Assembly (NCBI GenBank): GCA_030151765.1 | Contig: JASLCW010000007.1 | Coordinates: forward strand, 1 to 13,905 | Source of the DNA: Marmoricola sp. | GTDB lineage: Bacteria > Actinomycetota > Actinomycetes > Propionibacteriales > Nocardioidaceae | Direction: 5' to 3' | Length of the DNA: 13,905 bases | Part shown: one piece after another, positions 6,160 through 13,438 of the stretch | Layout of the letters: each line of letters begins with the position of its first letter | Position numbering within the stretch: the first letter of the stretch is position 1 | Position numbers and translations under genes: made by a program | Notes under the pieces: model-generated | Told to the model about the DNA's origin: nothing | What the model saw: the letters and a program-made list of their open reading frames with translations, nothing else | Databases searched by the model: none

Positions 6160-7998
6160 GTGCACATCGTCGTCGGAATCGTCAGCCTCGTCGCGGCCGT
6201 CCTGGCCGTGTCCGCGTTGTGCAAGCGTGCCGATCTGCCGGCGCCGCTGATCCTGATCGTCGTCGGCATCGTCGGCTCCTATCTGCCCTTCGTGCCGACG
6301 GTCCATCTCGAGCCCGAGATGGTGCTGCTCGGCATGCTGCCGCCGCTGCTCTACTCCGCCGCGCTCAACACGTCACTCGTCGACTTCAACGCCAACAGAC
6401 GCAGCATCCTGTTGCTCTCCATCGGCCTCGTGGCCGTCACGACCGTCTGCATCGGCTTCCTCGTGCACGCGCTGCTGCCCGGAGTCAGCTGGTCGGCCTC
6501 CTTTGCGATCGGTGCAGTCGTCGCGCCGCCCGACGCGGTCGCGGCGACGGCGATCGGCCGCCGGATCGGCCTGCCGCGTCGCATCGTCACCATCCTCGAG
6601 GGCGAGTCGCTGCTCAACGACGCCACCGCGCTGGTCGCACTCCAGACGGCGCTCGCGGCCACCGTGGCCTGGCAGGTCGTCACCGTGGACTTCGTGCGGG
6701 CCGCCGGCGGCGGCGTGATCGTCGGGCTCGTCGCCTTCGTGGTGATCGGCTTCGTGCGCAAGCACGTCACCGACCCGGTCATGGACAGCGGTCTCTCCTT
6801 CGTCACGCCCTTCGCGGCGTACGTCGCCGCCGAGGAGATCAAGGCCTCCGGGGTCATCGCCGTCGTGGTCGCCGGCCTGCTGCTCGGCCACAAGGCGCCG
6901 CTGATCCAGACCGCGCAGTCCCGCATCGCCGAGCGGATGAACTGGCGCTCGATCGCCTTCCTGCTCGAGGGTGCGGTCTTCCTGCTGATCGGCCTGCAGG
7001 CACAGGACATCGTCAGCCAGGTGCAGGTCAGCGGCTTGAGCACCGGACGGATCGTGCTGGTCTGCTGGGCCACGCTCGTCGGAGTGATCCTGGTCCGGCT
7101 GATCTGGGTGCTGGCCAACCGATTCGTGCTCGTCGTACCCGGTGGAGCGCGACCGCCCTTGTCCTATGCGCTCGTCACCGGTTGGGCCGGCATGCGCGGT
7201 GTGGTCACCCTGGCCGCCGCTCTCGTGATCCCGGCGAGTACGCCGAGGCACGACATCCTGTTGCTGATCGCCTTCACCGTGACCGCCGGAACACTTTTCC
7301 TGCAAGGCTTCTCGCTGCCCTGGCTGGCCCGGGCGCTGAAGGTTCCGGCACCTGACCCGATGGCCGATGCCCTGGCCCGTGCCAATGTCATCCACCAGGC
7401 CACGCAGGCCGGCCTTAAGGAGCTCGACTGCATGGAGGAGGACGATCCGCACGACGTCGACCTCATCCTCCGCGACCGCGTCGAGCGCCGCGTCCTCAAT
7501 GCCTGGGAGCGCGTCGGGCTCAACGAGGAGGAGACCCCGAGCGAGATCTACGCCCGCCGGCGGCAGTCGATGATCGGCGCCGAACGCCGACGAGTGCTGG
7601 AGATCCGGGACAGCGGATCGGTCGACCACGAGGTGGTCGAGCAGGTCCTGGGCATGCTCGACGTCGAGGAGTCGATGCTCGACTACAGCGTCGACGAACG
7701 CGAGCGGATGCGCTCGCTGGCCGGGAACATCATCCTCGAGGGCGACTGCGACGACCTGCGCATGGTCCGGCCGCCGGTCGAGCCGCACACCCTCGGCCAG
7801 TGCGACGACTGCCTGGCGGAGGACCTGGTGTGGGTGCACCTGCGGATGTGCGTGGTCTGCGGCAAGGTCGCCTGCTGCGATTCCTCGCCGGCACGCCACG
7901 CCACCGCGCACTTCCACGAGACCGGTCACGAGGTGATGCGGTCCGCCGAGCCGGGCGAGACCTGGCGCTGGTGCTATGTCCACGAGCTGACGGGATGA
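6160..7998 (+). CDS. CPA1-family Na+/H+ antiporter with C-terminal UBP-type zinc finger
   Basis: A predicted membrane cation/proton exchanger of 612 residues. Residues 1-395 are an Na_H_Exchanger domain with about 11-13 hydrophobic segments. Conserved elements are the discontinuous-helix region VAPPDAVAATAIG (121-133), EGESLLNDATALV (147-159) with the ion-site ND pair, and GWAGMRGVVTLAAAL (341-355). Residues about 400-540 are a charged cytoplasmic region. Residues 548-607 form a UBP zinc finger: C548-x2-C551, C564-x2-C567, C572, H580, H584, H590, and a final WRWCYVHE. The GTG at 6160 is chosen because the first membrane helix starts at residue 3 and the gap to menD is then 7 bp; AAGGGA lies upstream inside the end of menD. 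It is probably cotranscribed with menECD and with the MBL gene 4 bp downstream. Ion specificity and the role of the finger cannot be read from the sequence. Confidence 0.9.
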   Translation: MHIVVGIVSLVAAVLAVSALCKRADLPAPLILIVVGIVGSYLPFVPTVHLEPEMVLLGMLPPLLYSAALNTSLVDFNANRRSILLLSIGLVAVTTVCIGFLVHALLPGVSWSASFAIGAVVAPPDAVAATAIGRRIGLPRRIVTILEGESLLNDATALVALQTALAATVAWQVVTVDFVRAAGGGVIVGLVAFVVIGFVRKHVTDPVMDSGLSFVTPFAAYVAAEEIKASGVIAVVVAGLLLGHKAPLIQTAQSRIAERMNWRSIAFLLEGAVFLLIGLQAQDIVSQVQVSGLSTGRIVLVCWATLVGVILVRLIWVLANRFVLVVPGGARPPLSYALVTGWAGMRGVVTLAAALVIPASTPRHDILLLIAFTVTAGTLFLQGFSLPWLARALKVPAPDPMADALARANVIHQATQAGLKELDCMEEDDPHDVDLILRDRVERRVLNAWERVGLNEEETPSEIYARRRQSMIGAERRRVLEIRDSGSVDHEVVEQVLGMLDVEESMLDYSVDERERMRSLAGNIILEGDCDDLRMVRPPVEPHTLGQCDDCLAEDLVWVHLRMCVVCGKVACCDSSPARHATAHFHETGHEVMRSAEPGETWRWCYVHELTG

Positions 7999-8002
7999 GG
8001 AC

Positions 8003-8632
8003 ATGAGGCTGACCAAGCACGGACACTCCTGTGTCGGCATCGAGTACGGCGGCACCCGCGTCGTGATCGACCCGGGCGGCTGGACCGAGCCGGAGTCGGT
8101 CGACGGCGCGACCGCCGTACTGATCACGCACGAGCACCCGGATCATTGGAATGCGGACCTGTTGCGTCGTACCGACGCGCCGATCCACACCATCGCCGCG
8201 GTGGCGGCGCAGCTGCCCGACGACCTGCGGGAGCGCACCACGATCGTGGCTCCGGGGGAACGCATCGACGTGGGCGTCCCGGTCGAGGTGGTCGGCGAGA
8301 AGCACGCGATCATTCACGAGGAGCTGCCGCACTTCGACAACTCCGGCTACCTCCTGGAGATCGAGGGGATCCGGAGCTTCCATCCGGGCGACGCGCTCAC
8401 CGTGCCGTCGACCCCGGTCGATCTGTTGCTGCTCCCGGTCAGCGCACCGTGGCTGAAGTCGTCGGAATGCATCGACTACGCCCGGACCATTGCGGCGCCG
8501 CGCAATCTCGCGATCCACGACAAGATCTACAGCCCGGAGGGCCTGGGCATCGTCGATGGCCACCTCACTCGCTTCCTCGGCGAGCGGGAGCTCTCCTACA
8601 CGCGACTGGCAGCGGGCACCGAGCTCAGCTGA
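8003..8632 (+). CDS. MBL-fold metallo-hydrolase (Lactamase_B_3-like)
   Basis: A 209-residue cytoplasmic protein without signal peptide. Metal-binding motifs of the metallo-beta-lactamase fold are in order: GHSCVGIE near the N-terminus (residues 7-14), LITHEHPDHW (the HxHxDH motif, residues about 40-49), an isolated His in the EELPHFDNSG segment, SFHPGDAL with a His and the bridging Asp (residues about 129-136), and a late His in LAIHDKIYSPEG. The GHS opening and compact size resemble the UlaG/Lactamase_B_3 group rather than glyoxalase II, but the substrate is unknown. The ATG follows the antiporter stop by 4 bp. The 3' end overlaps the convergent menF gene by 8 bp, so this is the last gene of the menE operon. 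Its place in a menaquinone operon may be incidental. Confidence 0.88.
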   Translation: MRLTKHGHSCVGIEYGGTRVVIDPGGWTEPESVDGATAVLITHEHPDHWNADLLRRTDAPIHTIAAVAAQLPDDLRERTTIVAPGERIDVGVPVEVVGEKHAIIHEELPHFDNSGYLLEIEGIRSFHPGDALTVPSTPVDLLLLPVSAPWLKSSECIDYARTIAAPRNLAIHDKIYSPEGLGIVDGHLTRFLGERELSYTRLAAGTELS

Positions 8633-9866
8633 GCGCGTCGCGCACCGGCACGAACTTCGCCTGCGACTCGGCCAGCTCGGCCTCGGGATCGGAGCCCGCG
8701 ACGATCCCGCATCCGGCGAAGAGGCGGACCTGGTTGCCGTGCAGTTCGGCGGAGCGCAGCCCGATGCCGAATTCACCGTCACCGTGGGCGTCGATCCAGC
8801 CGACCGGACCGGCGTACCGGCGGCGATCCATGCCCTCGATCTCGTCGATGAGGTCGACGGCCAGCTTGGTCGGGGTGCCCCCGACGGCCGCCGACGGGTG
8901 CAAGGCCGCGGCAAGCTCGAGGACATTGGCGCCCGACGCATGCGTCACGCCGGCCACGTCGGTGGCGAGATGCATGACGTTGGGCAGGTGCAGCACGAAG
9001 GGAGCTTCGGGGACATTCATCGAGGAGCAGTACGGCGCGAGCGCGTCGGCGACCGAGCGGACGGCGTACTCATGCTCCTCGAGGTCCTTCGAGGAACGGG
9101 CGAGCGTGGCGGCCAGGGTCAGGTCGTGCTCGTCGTCGCCGGTACGACGGATCGTGCCGGCGAGCACCCGGGAGGTGACCAGGCCCTTCTCGCGGCGGAC
9201 CAGCATCTCGGGGGTGGCGCCGAAGAGTCCGTCCACGTGGAAGGTCCAGCACATGTCGTACTGAGTGGCCAGCCGGCGCAGCGGCCAGCGCACGTCGACG
9301 GGCGCGTCGGCAGTAGCGATCAGGTCGCGGGCCAGCACGACCTTGTCGAGGTCGCCGCTGTTGAGTCGCAGCACCGCGTCCCAGACGACCCCCTCCCACT
9401 CGGCGCCGGAGAGGGCGCCGTCGGCGAAGGTCAGGTTGCGGGGTGCCGTCGGCTCGTCCTGCGGAACCAGCCGTGGTGTCGACTGGTCGCTGGTGCCGAT
9501 CGTGGTGAGGAAGCACTGGTCGCCGTGGCGGCCGACGACGACCTGGGGAACCACGAGGATGGAGTCGCCCGGTTTGTCGGCGAAGGCGAAGCTGCCCAGC
9601 GCGATCAGGCCGCTGCCCGGAACCTCGACCTCGTCGGCGACGGCGGCGACCCGGACCAGCTCCCGCCACCAGGCGGTGGCGTCCGCGAACCGGTTCTCGC
9701 CGGCGGACTCGTGTGCGACCGCCCGGCCCCACGCGACGAAGCCCTCGCCCCGGCGCAGCCAGGTCATCGGGTCGTCGGCGGGAAGCAGCGTGGTCAGGTC
9801 GCCCGGGTCGGGAATCTCCACGGTGCGGGCCACTAGACGCGGCACCTCGGGCGAGCGGACTGTCAC
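8625..9866 (-). CDS. menF: Isochorismate synthase MenF
   Basis: Converts chorismate to isochorismate, feeding MenD; a cytoplasmic Mg2+-dependent chorismate-utilising enzyme. The 413-residue product matches the family. The conserved C-terminal catalytic domain (about 155-408) shows DKVVLAR with the general-base Lys K175, FGATPEMLV (215-223), the acidic EEHEY segment (263-267), HLPNVMHLATDVAG (293-306), LHPSAAVGGTPT (322-333), YAGPVGWIDA (351-360), GIGLRSAEL (367-375) and AGCGIVAGSDPEAELAE (384-400). The Lys general base and its setting favour isochorismate synthase over anthranilate or aminodeoxychorismate synthase; the men context agrees. An EntC-type siderophore role is the alternative but no siderophore gene is near. 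The start is GTG at 9864-9866, preceded by a TACCCT box 7 bases upstream. It is convergent with the MBL gene (8-bp overlap) and 35 bp downstream of the L,D-transpeptidase gene on the same strand. Confidence 0.94.
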   Translation of the reverse strand: MTVRSPEVPRLVARTVEIPDPGDLTTLLPADDPMTWLRRGEGFVAWGRAVAHESAGENRFADATAWWRELVRVAAVADEVEVPGSGLIALGSFAFADKPGDSILVVPQVVVGRHGDQCFLTTIGTSDQSTPRLVPQDEPTAPRNLTFADGALSGAEWEGVVWDAVLRLNSGDLDKVVLARDLIATADAPVDVRWPLRRLATQYDMCWTFHVDGLFGATPEMLVRREKGLVTSRVLAGTIRRTGDDEHDLTLAATLARSSKDLEEHEYAVRSVADALAPYCSSMNVPEAPFVLHLPNVMHLATDVAGVTHASGANVLELAAALHPSAAVGGTPTKLAVDLIDEIEGMDRRRYAGPVGWIDAHGDGEFGIGLRSAELHGNQVRLFAGCGIVAGSDPEAELAESQAKFVPVRDALS

Positions 9867-9873
9867 GGCATCG

Positions 9874-9879
9874 AGGGTA
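9874..9879 (-). promoter_or_regulatory. -10 box of menF (leaderless)
   Basis: The minus strand reads TACCCT, then 7 bases, then the GTG start of menF. There is no Shine-Dalgarno sequence in the gap. The box lies in the 35-bp space after the L,D-transpeptidase gene, so menF probably has its own promoter despite the close upstream gene. No good -35 is seen. Confidence 0.45.
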
Positions 9880-9901
9880 CGCCGTCGCTCCGTCTGCCCG
9901 G

Positions 9902-10792
9902 TCAGGACCAGTAGATGACGACCTTGTCACCGACCCGCACATGGGCGAAGAGCCAGTCGATGCCGGCCCGATCGCGGACATTCACGCAGCCGTGCGAGGC
10001 GCCGGCGTACCCACGGGCGGCGAAGTCGGAGGAGTAGTGCACCGCCTGCCCCTTGCTGAAGAACATCGAGTCCGGCATCGCCGAGCCGTAGAGCTTCGAG
10101 ACGTGGTTGGCGTCCTTCCAGTAGACATGGAAGACGCCCTCGCGGGTCGGCGAGTACGACGCGCCGAAGCGGACGTCGACCGTGCGCTGCACCTTCCCGT
10201 CGACGACGTACCGGAGGGTTCGGCTGGACTTGTCGATGCAGAGTGCCCGGCCGGTGAGGCAGCGCGGGTCGAGCTTCCCGGGGGTGTTGCCCATCGGCGT
10301 GACCTTGTTGGCCAGCTCGGCGCTGGTGGGCACATGTGTCATCGAGGCGAGCCGACTCTGGGTGCGGGCGTCGACGTAGCCGGTGGCCGGGATCTGTCGC
10401 TTCGCCTGGAAGCCCTTGACCGCTGCGATCGTCGTCGGGCCGTAGGTGTCGGTGACGTCGCCGGAGAGCCAGGCGATCTGGCGCAGTCGTGCCTGCAGCG
10501 CGCGCACCTGCGGGCCGGTGTCGCCGGGGCCGAGGATGCGCTTGCCCGGCCGGAGCTTGGCGGGCGCGGCGGGCTTCGACGGCCGCACCGTGGGCGCGGC
10601 GGTGGGCGTCGGGTCCGACGAGGGGAGGGCAGCAGGCGAGGCGGAGGGCACCGGTGTCGGGCTGGTGGCCACTGCCGTCACCGGGTGCGCGCCGGTGCCC
10701 GAGTCGGCTCCCGCGCTGTTGACCACGAAAGCGAGTCCGCCCGTCGCGGCAGCGATGACCGTGACCATCGCGATCGTCCTACCAGCCTTCAT
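9902..10792 (-). CDS. Exported L,D-transpeptidase (YkuD) with peptidoglycan-binding domain
   Basis: Predicted to form 3-3 peptidoglycan cross-links or attach proteins to the wall, outside the membrane. It has 296 residues. Residues 1-29 are a signal peptide (KAGR, hydrophobic stretch to AFVVNSAGA), with no lipobox. A Pro/Ser/Thr/Ala-rich linker (36-80) follows. Residues about 87-149 are a PG_binding_1 domain (LGPGDTGPQVRALQARLRQI, YGPTTIAAVKGFQ). Residues about 183-294 are the YkuD catalytic domain, with H252 and the SHGCVNVRD motif (S266-H267-G268-C269, catalytic Cys C269). Cys178 and Cys185 flank the start of the catalytic domain and may form a disulfide. The ATG at 10790-10792 follows a strong GGGGGG-type ribosome binding site after a 3-base gap. 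The PG_binding_1 plus YkuD order is common in actinobacteria. Its location next to menF seems unrelated to quinone synthesis. Confidence 0.94.
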   Translation of the reverse strand: MKAGRTIAMVTVIAAATGGLAFVVNSAGADSGTGAHPVTAVATSPTPVPSASPAALPSSDPTPTAAPTVRPSKPAAPAKLRPGKRILGPGDTGPQVRALQARLRQIAWLSGDVTDTYGPTTIAAVKGFQAKRQIPATGYVDARTQSRLASMTHVPTSAELANKVTPMGNTPGKLDPRCLTGRALCIDKSSRTLRYVVDGKVQRTVDVRFGASYSPTREGVFHVYWKDANHVSKLYGSAMPDSMFFSKGQAVHYSSDFAARGYAGASHGCVNVRDRAGIDWLFAHVRVGDKVVIYWS

Positions 10793-10819
10793 GGTCCCCC
10801 CTAGGAATCAAGCATCCAT

Positions 10820-10835
10820 GGTCACGGATGTGACC
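10820..10835. promoter_or_regulatory. Palindrome upstream of the L,D-transpeptidase gene, possible operator
   Basis: GGTCAC and GTGACC flank a 4-base GGAT centre, a perfect 6+6 palindrome 28 bp before the ATG of the L,D-transpeptidase gene, in the roughly 100-bp gap behind the solute-binding protein gene. It could be a regulator site or a small hairpin in the 5' leader. The half-sites are ordered GTCAC...GTGAC, the reverse of the CRP/Rex order, so neither of those regulators is suggested. No clear -10 box is visible for this gene. Confidence 0.3.
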
Positions 10836-10895
10836 CTGTGTGCTCTCTTGACGCGCCGGAGGGCGGAAAGGTTGCTGCCGATTCGTTAGATCTCG

Positions 10896-12623
10896 CTACC
10901 GGACGCCGATGGCGCCGAGGTCGGGATAGGAGTTCGAGGCCGGCGAGGTCATGAAGCCGGTGACCGCGGAGCCGCGCAGGAAGTAGAACATCGCGATGTC
11001 CATCGGGATGTACGCCGTGTCCCGGCCGAGCAGGGCGTCCGCCTTGCGCAGCGCCTTGGTCTGGCCGGACAGGCTGGTCGCACGCTGTGCCTTGTCGACC
11101 AGCCTGTTGAAGGCCTTGCTCTGGTAGCGGCCGTAGTCCTGGCCGTTGGACCAGCGGGTCAGGTTGGGGCGGCTGTCGAAGAGCGGGGGAGTGACCGTGA
11201 TCGCGGAGGGCCAGTCGGCACCCCAGCCGGCCCACACGATGCTGGCCTTCTGCTTCGGCCTCTGGATGCTCGTGTAATACGGGACGATTCCCTTGCCGTC
11301 GAGGACCGTCTTGAAGCCGGCCTTGTTCCAGCCGCGGGCCAGGCTCCTCGCCTGCGCATCCGTGAGCGGGGACGCCGGATAGGTGTAGCGGATCCGGTAG
11401 GGCAGCTTCACCTTCGCGGCCCGGAGCAGTCGTTTCGCCGCAGCGATGCGCCCCTTCATCGGCAGCGAGCGGAAGGCGGGATTCGGCCGGTAGCCGACCA
11501 CGTCGGGGGAGACGATCGACCGGGCCGCGACATAGGCCTTCGGGCCGCCGGTGATCCGGAGCCAGCTGCGGCGGTCGGTGGCGAGTGCGAGCGCGCGTCG
11601 TACCTTCGCCTGGGGGATCTTCTTCACGTTCGGCACCAGGTAGTCGACGAAGGGCGAACGCACCAGAGTGGTTCGCGCGGCCACGGTCGAGTCGATCTGG
11701 GCCCACATCGAGGACGGCACGTTCTGCTGGGTCACCGCGGCACGGGCGGCGCCGTTGTCGGCGAGCAGGAGCGCGGTGATCTGGTTGCTGGACTTGCCGA
11801 CGTTGAAGTCGATCTGGTCGGGGAGTGCCCGGCGGACATTCGTCGAGTCGGTGGCCGGGTCGTAGTTCGGGTTGCGCACGAAGGTGGCATTGCTCCCGGT
11901 CGGCCAGGTGCCGCCCTGAACCATGTAGGGGCCGTTGGCGAAGACCTGGTTGCCGGATGCCGCGCCGTGATCCTTGTCCTTGCGGTAGGGATCCATCATC
12001 TCCAGCGCGGCGATCGCCATCGGGAAGTCCGGCCAGGGCTTCTTGAAGTGATAGGTGATCGTCGAGCCTGCGCAGGTGATCGCCCTGTTGAAGGCGCTGA
12101 TGCCGGCAGCCGAGCTGCGGTAGGGGCCGGTGTAGTTCGGCAGGTGGGTCCGCCGGTTCGTGGGGATGTTGAGATAGGTCAACAGGTAGTTGGGTCCGCC
12201 GGTGATCACCTTGGTCGCGAAGACGCGCGAGGCGCCGTACTTGAAGTCGGCGCAGGTGATCGGCTGGCCGTCCTGCCACTTGGTGCCGGGCTTGAGCGTG
12301 AAGGACCACGTTTTCGCGTGGTTCGAGGAGACGCCGGTACTGGTGGCCAGGTCGGGAACCGGCTTGGTCGCCACGGATGGATCGGTCGAGATCGGGAAAG
12401 CCACCAGGCTGCGATAGACGGTCCGCCGCAGATTGGCCATCTCCACGCCCAGGTAGATCCGCTGCGGGTCCGTGTACTGGTAGCCCGCGGTGACGTAGTA
12501 GGTCAGCGTCCCGCCGGCCTGCGGGGCGGTCTCGGCCCCGGCGGTGCTGCTCGCCGTTGCCGTGACACCGATGAGCAGGGAGGCAGCCGTCGCTGCCAGG
12601 ACCGTCGTACGCATGCCGACCAT
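10896..12623 (-). CDS. Exported solute-binding protein, family 5 (peptide/nickel type), not a lipoprotein
   Basis: A periplasmic-type binding protein of ABC importers for oligopeptides or similar ligands (SBP_bac_5), 575 residues. Residues 1-30 form a signal peptide (MRTTVLAATAASLLIGVTATASSTAGA). The family's N-terminal pattern GGTLTYYVTAGYQYTDPQ, a Y-RSL segment, TWSFTLKPGTKWQDGQPITCADFKY (105-129), the NGPYMVQGG and RNPNY segments, and the C-terminal YIPMDIAMFYFLR region are recognisable. There is no lipobox Cys near the signal peptide; the only two cysteines are C124 and C184, which could form a disulfide. The ATG at 12621-12623 is preceded by GGAAGAGAG; an in-frame ATG three codons later is a possible alternative. 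No permease or ATPase gene is adjacent, so it is an orphan here. The ligand cannot be predicted. It is divergent from menG. Confidence 0.9.
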   Translation of the reverse strand: MVGMRTTVLAATAASLLIGVTATASSTAGAETAPQAGGTLTYYVTAGYQYTDPQRIYLGVEMANLRRTVYRSLVAFPISTDPSVATKPVPDLATSTGVSSNHAKTWSFTLKPGTKWQDGQPITCADFKYGASRVFATKVITGGPNYLLTYLNIPTNRRTHLPNYTGPYRSSAAGISAFNRAITCAGSTITYHFKKPWPDFPMAIAALEMMDPYRKDKDHGAASGNQVFANGPYMVQGGTWPTGSNATFVRNPNYDPATDSTNVRRALPDQIDFNVGKSSNQITALLLADNGAARAAVTQQNVPSSMWAQIDSTVAARTTLVRSPFVDYLVPNVKKIPQAKVRRALALATDRRSWLRITGGPKAYVAARSIVSPDVVGYRPNPAFRSLPMKGRIAAAKRLLRAAKVKLPYRIRYTYPASPLTDAQARSLARGWNKAGFKTVLDGKGIVPYYTSIQRPKQKASIVWAGWGADWPSAITVTPPLFDSRPNLTRWSNGQDYGRYQSKAFNRLVDKAQRATSLSGQTKALRKADALLGRDTAYIPMDIAMFYFLRGSAVTGFMTSPASNSYPDLGAIGVR

Positions 12624-12659
12624 GGGCTCTCTTCCGAGGTGAGGATGTTTCCGTGAAGG

Positions 12660-12665
12660 AGAGTA
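12660..12665 (-). promoter_or_regulatory. Possible -10 box of the solute-binding protein gene
   Basis: The minus strand reads TACTCT 36 bp before the ATG, which leaves room for a short leader with the GGAAGAGAG ribosome binding site. No matching -35 hexamer was found, so this rests on the hexamer alone. Confidence 0.25.
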
Positions 12666-12724
12666 GGCCCGTACGCCGGCCGCGTGGGGTGAATCCGGAT
12701 GTCGGGTCGTCGGGGCCTCTCCCC

Positions 12725-12730
12725 TAGGCT
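12725..12730 (+). promoter_or_regulatory. -10 box of menG (leaderless)
   Basis: TAGGCT is followed by 6 bases and then the GTG at 12737. No Shine-Dalgarno sequence is present. The spacing favours GTG 12737 over the in-frame GTG at 12734 as first codon. The gap to the divergent solute-binding protein gene is 113 bp, so both promoters lie in it. Confidence 0.5.
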
Positions 12731-12736
12731 GCGGTG

Positions 12737-13426
12737 GTGACCCGAGCCGATCTGGACAATCAGCCTGCCGAGGTTCAGGCGATGTTCGACGACGTCGCCC
12801 GTCGCTACGACATCACCAACGACATCCTCTCGATGGGCCAGGACCGGCGCTGGCGCCGGATCGTCCTCGACGCCATCGCGCCGCAGCCCGGCGAGCGGGT
12901 GCTCGACCTCGCGGCCGGCACCGGTACGTCGAGCCAGCCCTTCCGGGACCGCGGCGCGTACGTCGTACCCTGCGACTTCTCGCTCGGCATGCTCCGCCAG
13001 GGCAAGAAGCAGCTGCCCGAGCTGCCCTTCGTGGCAGGAGACGGCACCCGCCTGCCCTTCGCCGACGAGACCTTCGACGCGGTCACCATCTCCTTCGGCC
13101 TGCGCAACATCGTCGACGCCGAGCAGGGCCTGCGCGAGCTGCGCCGGGTCACCAAGCCCGGTGGTCGCATCGTCGTGTGCGAGTTCTCCTCGCCGACCTG
13201 GTCGCCCTTCCGGACGCTGTACCTCGAGTACCTGATGAAGACGCTGCCCGCGCTCGCCCGCGCCGTCTCCTCGAGCCCGGACGCCTATGTCTACCTGGCC
13301 GAGTCCATCCGTGCCTGGCCCGACCAGCCCGGTCTGGCCGCGTGGCTGAAGAGCGCCGGCTGGACCGGCGTCGAGTGGCGCAACCTCTCCGGCGGCATCG
13401 TCGCCCTGCACCGCGCCACGCGGTAG
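12737..13426 (+). CDS. menG: Demethylmenaquinone methyltransferase MenG (UbiE family)
   Basis: C-methylates demethylmenaquinone with S-adenosylmethionine, the last step to menaquinone. The product has 229 residues, normal for the family, and is a soluble Rossmann-fold methyltransferase. Motifs are the UbiE N-terminal signature MFDDVARRYDITNDILSMGQ (16-35) continuing with DRRWRR, the SAM-binding glycine loop VLDLAAGTGT (55-64), acidic D80 in VPCDFS, GDGTRLPFAD (101-110), SFGLRNI (119-125), and the C-terminal ESIRAWPDQPGLAAWLKSAGW region (189-209). The GTG at 12737 is chosen because a TAGGCT box lies 6 bases upstream and the protein then starts VTRADLD, as in related actinobacteria; GTG 12734 would add one residue. 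It stands alone on its transcript: repeat copy B follows its stop after 12 bp, and the nuoA promoter lies beyond that. Confidence 0.95.
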   Translation: MTRADLDNQPAEVQAMFDDVARRYDITNDILSMGQDRRWRRIVLDAIAPQPGERVLDLAAGTGTSSQPFRDRGAYVVPCDFSLGMLRQGKKQLPELPFVAGDGTRLPFADETFDAVTISFGLRNIVDAEQGLRELRRVTKPGGRIVVCEFSSPTWSPFRTLYLEYLMKTLPALARAVSSSPDAYVYLAESIRAWPDQPGLAAWLKSAGWTGVEWRNLSGGIVALHRATR

Positions 13427-13438
13427 TCACACCTGCAA

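Noticed and set aside
4449..6269. 606-codon open frame on the minus strand opposite menC/menD
   Set aside because: It lies antisense to clear menD and menC motifs, has a low-complexity Arg/Gly/Asp-rich translation and no family signature; it is a by-product of high GC.
6373..8127. 584-codon open frame on the minus strand opposite the antiporter gene
   Set aside because: Antisense to an unmistakable antiporter plus zinc finger gene, with a His/Asp/Gln/Arg-rich translation and no recognisable domain.
8490..9836. 448-codon plus-strand frame opposite menF
   Set aside because: menF motifs on the minus strand are complete; the plus frame has a Gly/Asp/Arg-rich shadow translation and would overlap the MBL gene.
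10822..12309. 495-codon minus-strand frame overlapping the solute-binding protein gene in another phase
   Set aside because: The in-phase frame at 10896-12623 has a signal peptide and SBP family motifs; the shifted frame has an Arg/Pro/His-rich translation only.
12503..13411. 302-codon minus-strand frame opposite menG
   Set aside because: Antisense to all the UbiE motifs and overlapping the divergent promoter region; no family signature.
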